Assembly: GCF_020618475.1 (NCBI RefSeq)
Contig: NZ_CP085340.1
Span: 248,001 to 312,000 of the forward strand
DNA length: 64,000 nucleotides
Reading direction: 5' to 3'
DNA from: Haladaptatus halobius
GTDB lineage: Archaea; Halobacteriota; Halobacteria; Halobacteriales; Haladaptataceae
Both the position numbers and the translations under genes were made by a program. A model generated the notes under the pieces. That model searched no databases. It saw only the letters and a program-made list of their open reading frames with translations, and had not been told where the DNA came from. Below, piece by piece: positions 26,161 through 34,662 of the stretch. How positions within the stretch are numbered: the first letter of the stretch is position 1; every line of letters begins with the position of its first letter.

Positions 26161-26385
26161 ATGGTGACAATCACGGATACCGAGGTCTATGGTCATTCTC
26201 GTGAGGTCATCGTCGAACTCCGGGGTGTCGATGCACATGATGAACCAGCAGTACACTCCTATCACTTCCGGAAAATCGATAATGACGTGCTTCGCTTACA
26301 AGATGAACTCGTTGATCGGCATCAAGAGTCAGTTGAGACGATCCTCACCGATGTAGGATATACGATTGAGTCGCTCACTCAATAG
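26161..26385 (+). CDS. small protein of unknown function
   Basis: A 74-residue acidic protein starting MVTITDTEVYGHSREVIVEL, with predicted beta strands first and a helix later (VLRLQDELVDRHQESVETIL). Codon use and charge are haloarchaeal. No family recognised and no operon partner. Confidence 0.5.
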   Translation: MVTITDTEVYGHSREVIVELRGVDAHDEPAVHSYHFRKIDNDVLRLQDELVDRHQESVETILTDVGYTIESLTQ

Positions 26386-26549
26386 TTGAATGGCGTTTTT
26401 TGACGTTGGTTGATGTGTTCCGTATAGATTAACCGCCAGTTGAGAACTTTTACTGCGCGTGATGATCTGAGCCCAGTCAATGCGGCTGATGGAGCAGCGA
26501 CGCGAGGAAAGCTCTCGGTGCTCTCAGTTTACTTATAGTCCATGGCAAA

Positions 26550-26866
26550 CTAAAGGAGCATTTTAATCTGGCCGTCATCACGATAGTACACGGTCTCACT
26601 CCGCTGGTCGTATTCGATAACACCGTGGTTAGCGAGCTGCGGCAGATGCGTGTGGACAAGCGCGGTTCGTGCGTGGTTAGGAGCTGTAACGTCGTTGATG
26701 TCCTTGTGAATGTGCTCAACCAATTCAGTGAGTTCATCGACGTCCGTCTCGTGCTCGACAAAATAGAGTAAGACGGCACGGCATTGGTATCAGCGAGCAG
26801 TTCGTAGACGGTATCGAGCTCAAGGCACGGGGTCGAGACGTGGTTGTTATTCGGTGGTGCAGTCAT
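26550..26866 (-). pseudogene. DUF7344-type winged-helix protein, frameshifted
   Basis: The first frame from ATG 26866 reads LELDTVYELLADTNA and then turns to nonsense. After a one-base shift at about 26785 it continues RAVLLYFVEHETDVDELTEL, ALVHTHLPQLANHGVIEYDQ, and ends GQIKMLL with a stop at 26550. The joined protein (about 104 residues) is a typical haloarchaeal DUF7344 winged helix. One C is missing in AATGCCGTGCCG. It lies 440 bp upstream of the CHAT gene, and the same domain type ends the gene at 29868. Confidence 0.75.
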
Positions 26867-27239
26867 TGGTCTGATGGCAATCGATGTGTGTCAGTCGCCC
26901 TCACCCTCACCGGAGTCGCCACAGCGAGGGGCTGCATCGGCGTGGACTTTTGTGCTCCGCGATCGTGTGGTATACAATCGCAGGCTCTATCGGGTTTGTG
27001 GCATCGCTACCGACAAACCCGCCGGAATCGACGGCTGACACTCAGCGAAAATACTCTGATATGCAACTCACGGTAGTAGACACACAGCACGTGCCATCCT
27101 CAGGCTTACGAGGATCATACAAACGCAATTGCCCGGCTGAAACCAAAAGACGATCCTAGATCCAATGTATGAGGGGTACTGCCACCGAGCAAAGTCGCGT
27201 CGTTACCAACAGATGATGACGCGACTCAGGACTGCGATA
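26867..27239. other. intergenic, no gene recognised
   Basis: Several overlapping short frames (for example 26840-27159) have no family resemblance. A 6-bp hairpin ATCCTC/GAGGAT is near 27100. Otherwise nothing was seen. Confidence 0.4.
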
Positions 27240-27303
27240 GCTTTTTACCCACTGTACATCATGAGTCCAGATAATCTCACCGAAAAGACTCCCAAAGGGA
27301 GTC
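27240..27303 (+). promoter_or_regulatory. TATA-like element and start-adjacent hairpin of the CHAT gene
   Basis: CTTTTTAC at 27241-27248 is a plausible TATA box. GACTCCC-AAA-GGGAGTC (27287-27303) is a perfect 7-bp hairpin that ends exactly at the base before the GTG start. Such a helix in the 5' leader would hinder initiation unless melted. A short out-of-frame reading from ATG 27261 overlaps the start and could act as a leader. Confidence 0.45.
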
Positions 27304-29328
27304 GTGAACATCGTGCTCACGTTTGAATCACACCCCAATTCTGGACTCACGATCGTCGACACTATCGAACGCCGTCGATACGTTCTCGATACGTCGACAT
27401 TAGTCGATCCTGAACCTGCAGACGAGGATCAGTTTTACTTTCCCGTCGATCGCGCCGTTCGAATTTCGACCAAACAACTGAACCTCGATCATCGAGCCGA
27501 CACTTTTATCCGGAACACGAGGGGTGAACTACTTTTGGAAGTGGATCCTGACATCGACACGGAGCTAGCCTCAGGAACATACTATATAGAAGTAAATGCC
27601 CCCGTCAAAGTGTACCTTCGAGTTGATGGGGCACTCTCAGTGCGGGCGACCATGGAGCGTGTCGTGTTCGAATTCGACACTTCTACCGTACTCGTCGGCG
27701 CTCGCTCGTATCATCACCATCCGGCGGCGACGGTGACGACGACGGCCGACCCGAAAGATGTACTGACGGCGTTGTCTGTGCTCTCGTCGGCATTGAAGAC
27801 CACGACGTGTGAACGGTCCTATCCAACACTCAGGGGCCATCCGCCAACCATCGAACTTGGTGACGAACTCCAGATCCCCGATGAGATAACTCGAGCGCAG
27901 ACCGGAATTCGATTTGAACTACCACTATCACTTCAAATGGCGTACGTCGCTGCGCCGCTGGCGTACTATCTCGGGGCAGAGATGGTTCCCGGCGACAGTC
28001 CACGACTCGTGGCAGACGGGTTCGAATACGGGTTTTCGAACACAACGGTCGAACAGGGGATAGAGCGCGTCCTCAAACAGACGTTCTTCCTCGACTGTCT
28101 TACTCGCACAGAGGGATACTACCAGGTAGACCTCTACGAACGCGAGCAGGCCGACCTTGAATTGGATTTCGAGGAGCTGTACGAGATGCCGATTACAGAG
28201 CAATTGCCGGCGTACCTCTCCGTTCCATTCGACCGTATCGAACCACTCTTGCCACAGTGGCCGCTTACTGCCCACGTGTCGCCCACCCCTGAGCAAGTCA
28301 CTGCGATCCCCTTTATTGTACACGACCTTGGTCTCATCCGAATGCCGCAATCGTCGCCCGCCTCGGCCGACGACATTGCTTCGTTCGTCTTGGAATCGTT
28401 TCTCGGAAGGACAAGGGGTGAATCGGATGAAAGTCCGACGTTCGTCCGTCCTGAACCAACAGACTCACTCGAACAAGCGTGGTTCACCGACCACGTTCCA
28501 CTTAATGCGACGAAGGCACTACCACAAGCATTTCGAAACAAGCTTGAACGCGAACCAAAAACCGGTGCTATCGATATCTCCGTCGTCTGCAACGACGCAG
28601 AAATGGCCGCTGACGAGCAGGTAGAACAGGCATATCGATCTCGTGACGAACTCGCCCTGGATGTGACCACTCACTATGACCTCTCAACAACTGAACTACG
28701 CACCGTTCTCGAATCCGACTTGGACTTTTTTCACTACGTTGGTCATATCGACGGGAATGGATTCCGGTGCCACGACGGCTGGCTTGATGCGACGACGCTA
28801 ACGAGCGTGGGGTTTCCTACCTTTCTGCTCAACGCTTGCCAATCGTACGACCAAGGAGTCGAACTCATCGAAGGAGGAGCAGTCGGTGGAGTTGTCACAT
28901 TCAGCGAGGTCGTGGATGATGGTGCTGCACGTCTAGGATACTCGATGGCGCGATTACTCAATCTAGGATTTCCGCTTCGAGTAGCACTCGCACTCGCTCG
29001 ACGCGAAAGCATCGTCGGGAGTCACTATATTGTCATCGGCGACGGGAGTGCTGATGTAGTACAAGTCGACCTAGGCGTTCCAATGATTTGTGATATTGAA
29101 CCTACGGGTGAACGCTATGACGTGACACTACTGACATACCCTTCTCGGGAGGGAAAAATTGGAACGATGGTCGATCCACTCATCGAGACGAACGACCACT
29201 ATTTTCTTGTGCCGGGATCGCTTCGAACATTTCGGCTTTCGGCAGAGGCAGTTCGTAATTATCTTCTGTGGTACCAGTTGCCAGTAAGAAAAGAAGGGCA
29301 ACTGATCTGGGACGACGATCCTCTATGA
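27304..29328 (+). CDS. CHAT-domain cysteine protease-like protein
   Basis: A 674-residue protein from GTG 27304. The C-terminal ~200 residues fit the CHAT domain (caspase/separase-type peptidase clan CD). The catalytic His481 is in FHYVGHIDGNG, followed by a strand and LTSVGFPTFLL. The catalytic Cys512 is in LNACQSYDQGVELIEGGAVG, followed by VVTFSEVV and an IGDGSADVVQ ending. The first ~450 residues are not recognised: they are beta-rich with acidic stretches, and there are no TPR repeats. In bacteria CHAT proteases cut partner proteins during signalling or antiviral death (for example Craspase). The small membrane peptide gene abutting its stop and the nearby RecA-fold/HTH gene may be partners. 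The substrate is unknown. Confidence 0.8.
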   Translation: MNIVLTFESHPNSGLTIVDTIERRRYVLDTSTLVDPEPADEDQFYFPVDRAVRISTKQLNLDHRADTFIRNTRGELLLEVDPDIDTELASGTYYIEVNAPVKVYLRVDGALSVRATMERVVFEFDTSTVLVGARSYHHHPAATVTTTADPKDVLTALSVLSSALKTTTCERSYPTLRGHPPTIELGDELQIPDEITRAQTGIRFELPLSLQMAYVAAPLAYYLGAEMVPGDSPRLVADGFEYGFSNTTVEQGIERVLKQTFFLDCLTRTEGYYQVDLYEREQADLELDFEELYEMPITEQLPAYLSVPFDRIEPLLPQWPLTAHVSPTPEQVTAIPFIVHDLGLIRMPQSSPASADDIASFVLESFLGRTRGESDESPTFVRPEPTDSLEQAWFTDHVPLNATKALPQAFRNKLEREPKTGAIDISVVCNDAEMAADEQVEQAYRSRDELALDVTTHYDLSTTELRTVLESDLDFFHYVGHIDGNGFRCHDGWLDATTLTSVGFPTFLLNACQSYDQGVELIEGGAVGGVVTFSEVVDDGAARLGYSMARLLNLGFPLRVALALARRESIVGSHYIVIGDGSADVVQVDLGVPMICDIEPTGERYDVTLLTYPSREGKIGTMVDPLIETNDHYFLVPGSLRTFRLSAEAVRNYLLWYQLPVRKEGQLIWDDDPL

Positions 29329-29460
29329 TTAAGGACCGTACACTGCTAATACACCTAACGCAGCGGATCCGGCCTGTGAAAGCAGCATCGTAGCCATGAA
29401 CAGGACGCCGATCATTCGGCGATTCTCTACTAGGTACGACTGGAACGAATTCTTCATCAT
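29329..29460 (-). CDS. 43-residue membrane peptide (DUF7503-like)
   Basis: From ATG 29460 (or ATG 29457) the minus strand encodes a basic N-terminus, MMKNSFQSYLVENRRMIG, then one hydrophobic helix (VLFMATMLLSQAGSAALGVL), and stops at 29329. Its TAA abuts the TGA of the CHAT gene with no base between. I recall similar tiny proteins ('...HPRVIGVLF...LLLSQAG...') as the haloarchaeal DUF7503 family, found beside CHAT/RecA-fold genes. That assignment is from memory. The helix followed by QAG and small residues could also be a cleavable signal. Confidence 0.7.
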   Translation of the reverse strand: MMKNSFQSYLVENRRMIGVLFMATMLLSQAGSAALGVLAVYGP

Positions 29461-29514
29461 CGAAACTGGTATCGACCTCCCTGTACTTTGGTATGAAGTG
29501 GTTGGACCAAACTA

Positions 29515-29545
29515 AACGTCGCCTACTGCTTGCGTAGGCGACGTT
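29515..29545. promoter_or_regulatory. strong 12-bp hairpin upstream of the membrane peptide gene
   Basis: AACGTCGCCTAC and GTAGGCGACGTT form a perfect 12-bp stem with a 7-base loop. It lies 55 bp before the membrane peptide start and 320 bp before the RecA-fold gene, inside the divergent promoter region. It could be an operator, an RNA element or a terminator for antisense transcripts. The minus-strand frame 29512-29886 that covers it is not considered a gene. Confidence 0.6.
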
Positions 29546-29867
29546 AATCTACGAGAAAGGACTGCATACTCCCAGTCACTATCGTTTGACGAGTATTGAA
29601 AAGTAGTCGTACATTCTAAATATTTTGAATCAAGACGGGGAATAGGTTTAATACTGATAACTTGTGTAGTAGCTGTTGTTCGAAATGAGGGGCCGAACTT
29701 TCGACCGTGATGGGATCCGAAGAGTAGCGTTCCCCTATCTCGCAAACGAAACCTCTTCGTTTGTGAACGAGCAGCTAGTATCAATACAGACCAAATTGAT
29801 GAATTATTATAAAGACACGTATGACCCACACCAGTCAATGCTATAGAGAACGAGGAGAGTACAGATC

Positions 29868-30785
29868 GTGACGGGAGGGAACTCACTTCCTCACTTCGAT
29901 CCCGGGAGCAGCATTCTTATTGATAATGCCCTGACCTCCCCAGATGCAGCCAAACCTGCGTTCGACCTCCTCTCACATCTTACACCGGACTCAATTGTTG
30001 CAGTTACGTACAACCAGTCAGCCGATACGTTCCTTCGACAGTGGCGGAGTCAAGTTGGAACGATTCCGAAGTTCGCTCGTGTCATCACTGTCGGCCGGTC
30101 GATGCGCTCGTCGGCGACTCAATTGAGTCAACAAAACATCGTCCGTCCCGTAAAACGCCTCGATGACCTAACGGGGGTGCAATCAGCAGTCGCTTCGGCG
30201 CTAGATAACGCAACTGACAAAACGGTACTCATTTTCGACTCACTTACCACGCCGCTTACACACGTCTCACCCACTGAGATGATCTCGTTTTTTAGCTTCC
30301 TCTCAAACCATCTTACTGATACCGAAGCAGTCGGATACTTCCACATCACCACTCGTGTTTCCGATGCTACCACGGTCGCGTCCATTCAATCACTCGCCGA
30401 CGCGATAGTCGAACGCGACGAGGATGATTGGCTCGTTCGGCCATCTGTTGAGTGGATTTCCGAATCTTTATCGGCCGACCTCCTGTTTGACGTCCTCCGT
30501 TCGAGACAACGCCGAGAGGTACTTCGATACCTGCTTCGCGCTACTGAACCCGTCTCGTTGGACGAATTGACCACTACCATCGCCAAACGTGAATCAGGTA
30601 AACAAACGATAAACAGAAACGAATACCGGAGATACTACATGAGCCTGTCTCAAAAACATCTCCCGAGACTGGATGACGTGGGTTTCATCGAGTACGATAG
30701 CCCGACATCCCGGATTTTGATTTCCAAGGCGGCGCAACATATTGAGCCATTTCTCACTCTCGCAGAGGAACTCAGTGAACGGTGA
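29868..30785 (+). CDS. RecA-fold (DUF7504-like) and winged-helix (DUF7344-like) protein
   Basis: A 305-residue protein from GTG 29868. Residues ~10-190 look like a RecA/KaiC-type fold without a P-loop: SSILIDNALTSPDAAKPAFD takes the place of Walker A, and KTVLIFDSLTTPLTHVSPTE resembles Walker B. Residues ~200-295 are a DUF7344-type winged helix (LFDVLRSRQRREVLRYLLRA, then HLPRLDDVGFIEYDSPTS). Such proteins are haloarchaeal and thought to be non-ATPase signalling or regulatory factors. TTATTATAAA at about 29807 is a possible TATA box. Proximity to the CHAT gene suggests a shared pathway. Confidence 0.75.
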   Translation: MTGGNSLPHFDPGSSILIDNALTSPDAAKPAFDLLSHLTPDSIVAVTYNQSADTFLRQWRSQVGTIPKFARVITVGRSMRSSATQLSQQNIVRPVKRLDDLTGVQSAVASALDNATDKTVLIFDSLTTPLTHVSPTEMISFFSFLSNHLTDTEAVGYFHITTRVSDATTVASIQSLADAIVERDEDDWLVRPSVEWISESLSADLLFDVLRSRQRREVLRYLLRATEPVSLDELTTTIAKRESGKQTINRNEYRRYYMSLSQKHLPRLDDVGFIEYDSPTSRILISKAAQHIEPFLTLAEELSER

Positions 30786-30951
30786 GTTCGTTGCCTGCTT
30801 GAATCTACCGTATTTATTGAAAATGCGACTAACACTTTTCAGCATTAGTGTTTCGACATAGAACTGGTATAACGAACGAAATCACAATCTCACTGTAAAA
30901 TACTACAGTACGGCACTGTCTAGATACCCTCCACAGGCGTTCGTCCGTTGA

Positions 30952-31113
30952 TTATTCGTCTCGACGGCTCTGACTGGGTCTGCGGTCACACGCAAGGAGA
31001 TGGTGGAGAAATTACCGACTCACGTGACTGTGACAATGGCGTTTGCAGATAAGGAGTACACCACCGATATTCCCGTCATCGTCAAGAAATACCAGGAAAT
31101 CCACCTAGCATAG
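30952..31113 (+). pseudogene. C-terminal fragment, paralogue of the Tat protein at 21.5 kb
   Basis: About 50 codons, STALTGSAVTRKEMVEKLPT, then VTVTMAFADKEYTTDIPVIV and a stop at 31113. They match the end of the exported protein at 21542-22090 (TRKEIVAKLPNHVTVTLMFK, EYTTDIPVIVEK). No start codon or signal peptide is left, and an in-frame TGA lies just upstream. It is a relic of a duplicated gene 9 kb away, in opposite orientation. Confidence 0.7.
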
Positions 31114-31269
31114 TCTTCAATGGGGCAGTGGTGATATTTACTGCCAGATTTACTATGGGATTAACCACATATGATCTATAGAAGATGACCAAACATGTTT
31201 ATCCATGCACCCAAGTATGAAGCATACCAGCCCTATGAGAAGGCAGTGAATTCCATCACGGTGTCAGCA

Positions 31270-31786
31270 ATGACCGACGAGAGTTCTCCCCCTAAAAGTG
31301 CATTCGCCGCGTCAGTGGATGGCTTGGATGAAGCATCCTACTTTCAGACGCTCGTCGAGAACACCTCGGATGCGATTCTCACGCTCGACGAAGAGAGCAC
31401 CATCGTCTTTGCGAACGCCGCGGTCGAGCGCCTTCTTGGGTATCAGCCGGACGAATTGGTTGGGCAGTCAGCAACCCAGATCATCCCCGAACGACTACGC
31501 CAGCGTCACATAACAGCACTCAACCATTATCTTGAAACAGACGAACGGAGCCTCGATTGGGACGGCATGGAACTCTCTGCTTTGCACAAGGTATGACCAG
31601 TATGAGCGTATTCTTATTGGTCTTCACCACCAACAGTTGCCAAAATTAGTTGGTGCTGGTATCATTCGCTACGATATTGATGCTGAAACGATTACTCTTT
31701 TAGAGACGGTTGACCAGCTGACGCCCTATCTCCAGCTTGCCATGCCTGATGATCTTGCCATGTCTGACGAGAGTGACGATACATAG
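31270..31786 (+). pseudogene. PAS-domain fragment fused out of frame to a winged-helix tail
   Basis: From ATG 31270, a PAS domain reads YFQTLVENTSDAILTLDEES, FANAAVERLLGYQPDELVGQ, and DWDGMELSALHK, and then stops at 31596. From about 31597, in another frame, the end of a DUF7344-type winged helix follows: YDQYERILIGLHHQQLPKLV, GAGIIRYDIDAETITLLETV, stop at 31786. A deletion joined two unrelated genes near 31590. Neither half is likely to work. Confidence 0.7.
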
Positions 31787-31880
31787 CTGGATATCCACCT
31801 GACTAGAGAGCTAAAAGCACTAACCATTATCTCTATTGAATTGAGGAGTTAGGTTCGAGCGCCAGAAAGTCGGCGATACG

Positions 31881-32335
31881 ATGTCTCATCACGGCACTAC
31901 ATCTTTGCATACGCACGATCTAGTGGCTCTTGGAGCAAGTCTAAGCGTCACAACACTCTCAGGCTGCACGCAGTTATCACGAGCACTTCCCGGGTGCAGC
32001 AATATGGACAGTACGGTCGTTGACCTTGCGTCTGTGTCGCTCTCCGATGAGCTGGTCTCACATATCTCTCCACTCGTATACACGGACCTTCAAACTGAAC
32101 ACCAACAAATCATCGAGAAGGCCAGCGGTGGTGGAAGGCACAGAGCTTGTCCCCAAAATCTGATGCGGTCCAATCTTTTGTTGACCTTGCGAAGAAACAC
32201 ATTGACCGGCAATGGGAGGATTACGGCGGTGAACCGGAAAATAACCCGGAGTATCTCCGCAACGCATGTCTCAGGCGTGAGAAGTCGTATTTCGAACTCG
32301 AAATCTATGTCGAAGATGTAATAATCGCGGGCTGA
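31881..32335 (+). pseudogene. frameshifted lipoprotein-like protein
   Basis: The frame from ATG 31881 has a hydrophobic stretch ending in a possible lipobox (VTTLSGC) and reads well to DLQTEHQQIIEKA near 32125. After at least two single-base shifts between 32120 and 32165, another frame continues SDAVQSFVDLAKKHIDRQWE, SYFELEIYVEDVIIAG, stop at 32335. Joined length would be about 150 residues. No family recognised. Confidence 0.6.
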
Positions 32336-32351
32336 TTGAACGATACATTCA

Positions 32352-32428
32352 CACCACGGACTGCGCACAAATCGATACGGGGGTACCGGGGTGATTCTAC
32401 TTCCGCTTATGGTCTAAGCGGCAGTAAG
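32352..32428 (+). repeat. interspersed repeat, copy 11
   Basis: CCACGGACTGCGCACAAATC, GATACGGGGGTACCGGGGTG, TACTTCCGCTTATGG, TCTAAGCGGCAGTAAG. In this copy CCGCTTA and TAAGCGG (32403-32421) form a perfect 7-bp hairpin with a 5-base loop. Confidence 0.8.
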
Positions 32429-32443
32429 TACCATTCAACTAGC

Positions 32444-32580
32444 TCTGGCCCTCGTGGCCCCAACATCGGTGACGCTGAACTCGATCACATTGCCGCTGTC
32501 TTTGAATGCAGCCAACGTACTCGCGGCCCCGAAGTTGATGCCTTTGAAACGGACTTCGCACACCCTTCTGCGATGCTAAC
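32444..32580 (+). pseudogene. N-terminal fragment of a DegT/DnrJ/EryC1 aminotransferase
   Basis: About 45 codons: SGPRGPNIGDAELDHIAAVF, then TRGPEVDAFETDFA. PLP-dependent sugar aminotransferases of the DegT family begin this way ('P..G..E...v..v..sg....G..v..FE..fA'). The rest (over 300 residues) is missing. Confidence 0.5.
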
Positions 32581-32786
32581 TATGCCTTTAGACATTTATT
32601 ACCACATCACTATAACATCTCAGCGGATAGTTCGTTACCAACAAGCCTAATTACGCTCTCTACGAAGAAAAATCTGTTAGATTCAGTCCAAGCATCTCAC
32701 TAGTTAGAGAAGTACTGCAATAGTGTCCCAAGAAAGTTAGCACGCTAATATGTGGCTGACCATCTGACTATCAGAAAATATTAAGC

Positions 32787-33002
32787 TTGGACATAGAGTT
32801 GTACAGTATAGTCACATGCAGATCACCATCGACGCGAATGGGGTTAAAAGAACGCACCTACGAGATGGATATGCCGCCCTGGAAGAACGAGATCGTGTAC
32901 CTTAAGGATAATATCTATAACGTTATGGGGGTGATTTGGCGAGAAACAGCCGATAGCGGTGGGTTAGAGCCAGTCGTTGAATTGCATCGGAGCTCTCTCT
33001 AG
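32787..33002 (+). CDS. possible small protein, uncertain
   Basis: A 71-codon frame whose second half, MPPWKNEIVYLKDNIYNVMG and VIWRETADSGGLEPVVELHR, looks protein-like (alternating hydrophobic strands). The first half does not, and the start is unclear; a different frame from ATG 32817 gives MQITIDANGVKRTHLRDGYA. Possibly another frameshifted gene. Confidence 0.3.
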   Translation: MDIELYSIVTCRSPSTRMGLKERTYEMDMPPWKNEIVYLKDNIYNVMGVIWRETADSGGLEPVVELHRSSL

Positions 33003-33144
33003 AAGAAAAGTAACCTAATTAATAATCCCACGGTAACACTGGATACCACATGAGCGCCTCAGTAGAAGTTTCGTGAAAACATGAACCATCGACGGTACTT
33101 ATTGAGACGTTCAGCATAGACAGAAGGTGGAGGACTGTACAGAC

Positions 33145-34662
33145 ATGAGTCTTGACACTGACCGCGATACCGATAGTCGCATATCAACCGACAAAGAGAC
33201 GATTCAGAGGTGGGCAGAGAAACACGAAGCAGTCCCAGTAGAGGACACTGCGAGCAGAGAAGAGACCGAGCGTTTCCACATCATCCCGGAAGAAAATGTG
33301 GGTGACGCACACAAACAAGTTGAGTGGGAATCGTTCTTCGAGATGCTAGAGGACTGGGGATACGTCGTGATCTATCACGACGAAGAGGGAGCCGAACCAT
33401 TTGAGGTCGTGAAGCGCAACAAGGCGATAGCCCACGTGGATGTGGACAGGGATGAATTTGAGGATCAGTTGCTGGCAGGAAATCCGGTAACGAGCACGGT
33501 CACGGAGACGACTGTCGTCGAAAGCGTTCTCGTTGAGGAGACGACGATCGAGAGCGAACTTGTAGAGCGTGAAATAATCGATCAGCGTGTACGCGACGTC
33601 GAGCTCATCGGACGTAAGTGTGCCAGCTGTAATTTGGTCGCAGACCCAGATATAGATGAGCAAGGGTGGTTCGACTTAGATCGATTCCTTGAGATGCACG
33701 ATGGAATGGGAGACGAATCTGGGCAGCCAACTACAGAGGAGTTTGCCGCTGACGAGATTCCGTATCGTCCCAGGATCGATGTTGAGGAGACTTGGTTGGT
33801 CACTCGTGAGCTTGTCGAGCAGTTCACAGTAGAGAGCCATATCGAGGACATGGAGATCAAAGAGTCCGACACAACAGAGGATCATGATCTTGACGTCAGT
33901 GGTCTCCACCGGAAAATCGCTGAAAGCGGACTCCTCGACGTCGACCGGTCACCGAACGAGGTCATGACAGAGTTCGACATCGAAAGTGAGATCGACAAAG
34001 ATGATCGAATCAGTACGCACTTCGAACGTGAACGGGTTGTCCAAGATGAAGTCGTCGACCGAAAGCGTCTCTACACCGATGTCACGGATGGTGATCTCTT
34101 AGAGATGGAAACCATTCGACGCAGGGACATCGAGACTGAGCTCGTCGGTGACGAGGAGTTCGTCGATGAACGAGACGAATCGACTGAAGCAGAAGAGCCA
34201 GAGGAGGAGGTGACGGAAGAGTCAGACAAAATGACTGATGCGGAAGGAGACGAACCAACTGAAAGGGAAGAGGGGGAAGACACACAAGAGCTAGAAGAGA
34301 CCGGGATTGGTGAACGAAACGACCCAACGGAAGCGGCAGAGGGGAAAGAGGTAGAAGAGCTAGAAGGGACGCAGGGGTCAGAGAGTAATGAGCAAGACGA
34401 AACGACAACTCCAGTCAGTCTTACTGACGACGAGATCGGCAAAACGGTCGTCAACGCGAGCGAAGAACCTATCGGAGAAATTACCGAGGTCGAAGCAACG
34501 GAAGCGAAGGTCTACGTTGACGCCCACCCGAGCATCACCGATCGGATTCGGACCAGATTCAACTGGGGCGACGGTGACCAAGGCGATCTCTCGGTCCAAG
34601 CCGATCAGATCGACCGCATCACCGACGAGCAGATCGAACTCAAGGAAAGGGAGGAACTCTAA
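33145..34662 (+). CDS. large acidic protein with CxxC motif and PRC-barrel-like end
   Basis: A 505-residue protein from ATG 33145. The N-terminal ~130 residues are globular (HIIPEENVGDAHKQVEWESF, WGYVVIYHDEEGAEPFEVVK). The middle has three repeats of charged beta-hairpins (VVESVLVEETTIESELVERE; LVTRELVEQFTVESHIEDME; FERERVVQDEVVDRKRLYTD), the first ending in a C159-x-x-C162 pair. Residues ~345-430 are almost only Glu, Asp and Thr. The C-terminus (IGKTVVNASEEPIGEITEVE, RIRTRFNWGD) resembles a PRC-barrel. Similar proteins with YsnF/PRC-like parts are linked to stress or envelope functions; this link is tentative. Monocistronic. Confidence 0.75.
   Translation: MSLDTDRDTDSRISTDKETIQRWAEKHEAVPVEDTASREETERFHIIPEENVGDAHKQVEWESFFEMLEDWGYVVIYHDEEGAEPFEVVKRNKAIAHVDVDRDEFEDQLLAGNPVTSTVTETTVVESVLVEETTIESELVEREIIDQRVRDVELIGRKCASCNLVADPDIDEQGWFDLDRFLEMHDGMGDESGQPTTEEFAADEIPYRPRIDVEETWLVTRELVEQFTVESHIEDMEIKESDTTEDHDLDVSGLHRKIAESGLLDVDRSPNEVMTEFDIESEIDKDDRISTHFERERVVQDEVVDRKRLYTDVTDGDLLEMETIRRRDIETELVGDEEFVDERDESTEAEEPEEEVTEESDKMTDAEGDEPTEREEGEDTQELEETGIGERNDPTEAAEGKEVEELEGTQGSESNEQDETTTPVSLTDDEIGKTVVNASEEPIGEITEVEATEAKVYVDAHPSITDRIRTRFNWGDGDQGDLSVQADQIDRITDEQIELKEREEL

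Noticed and set aside
29512-29886. 124-codon minus-strand frame over the hairpin
   Set aside because: No family resemblance, overlaps the start of the RecA-fold gene and the 12-bp stem.
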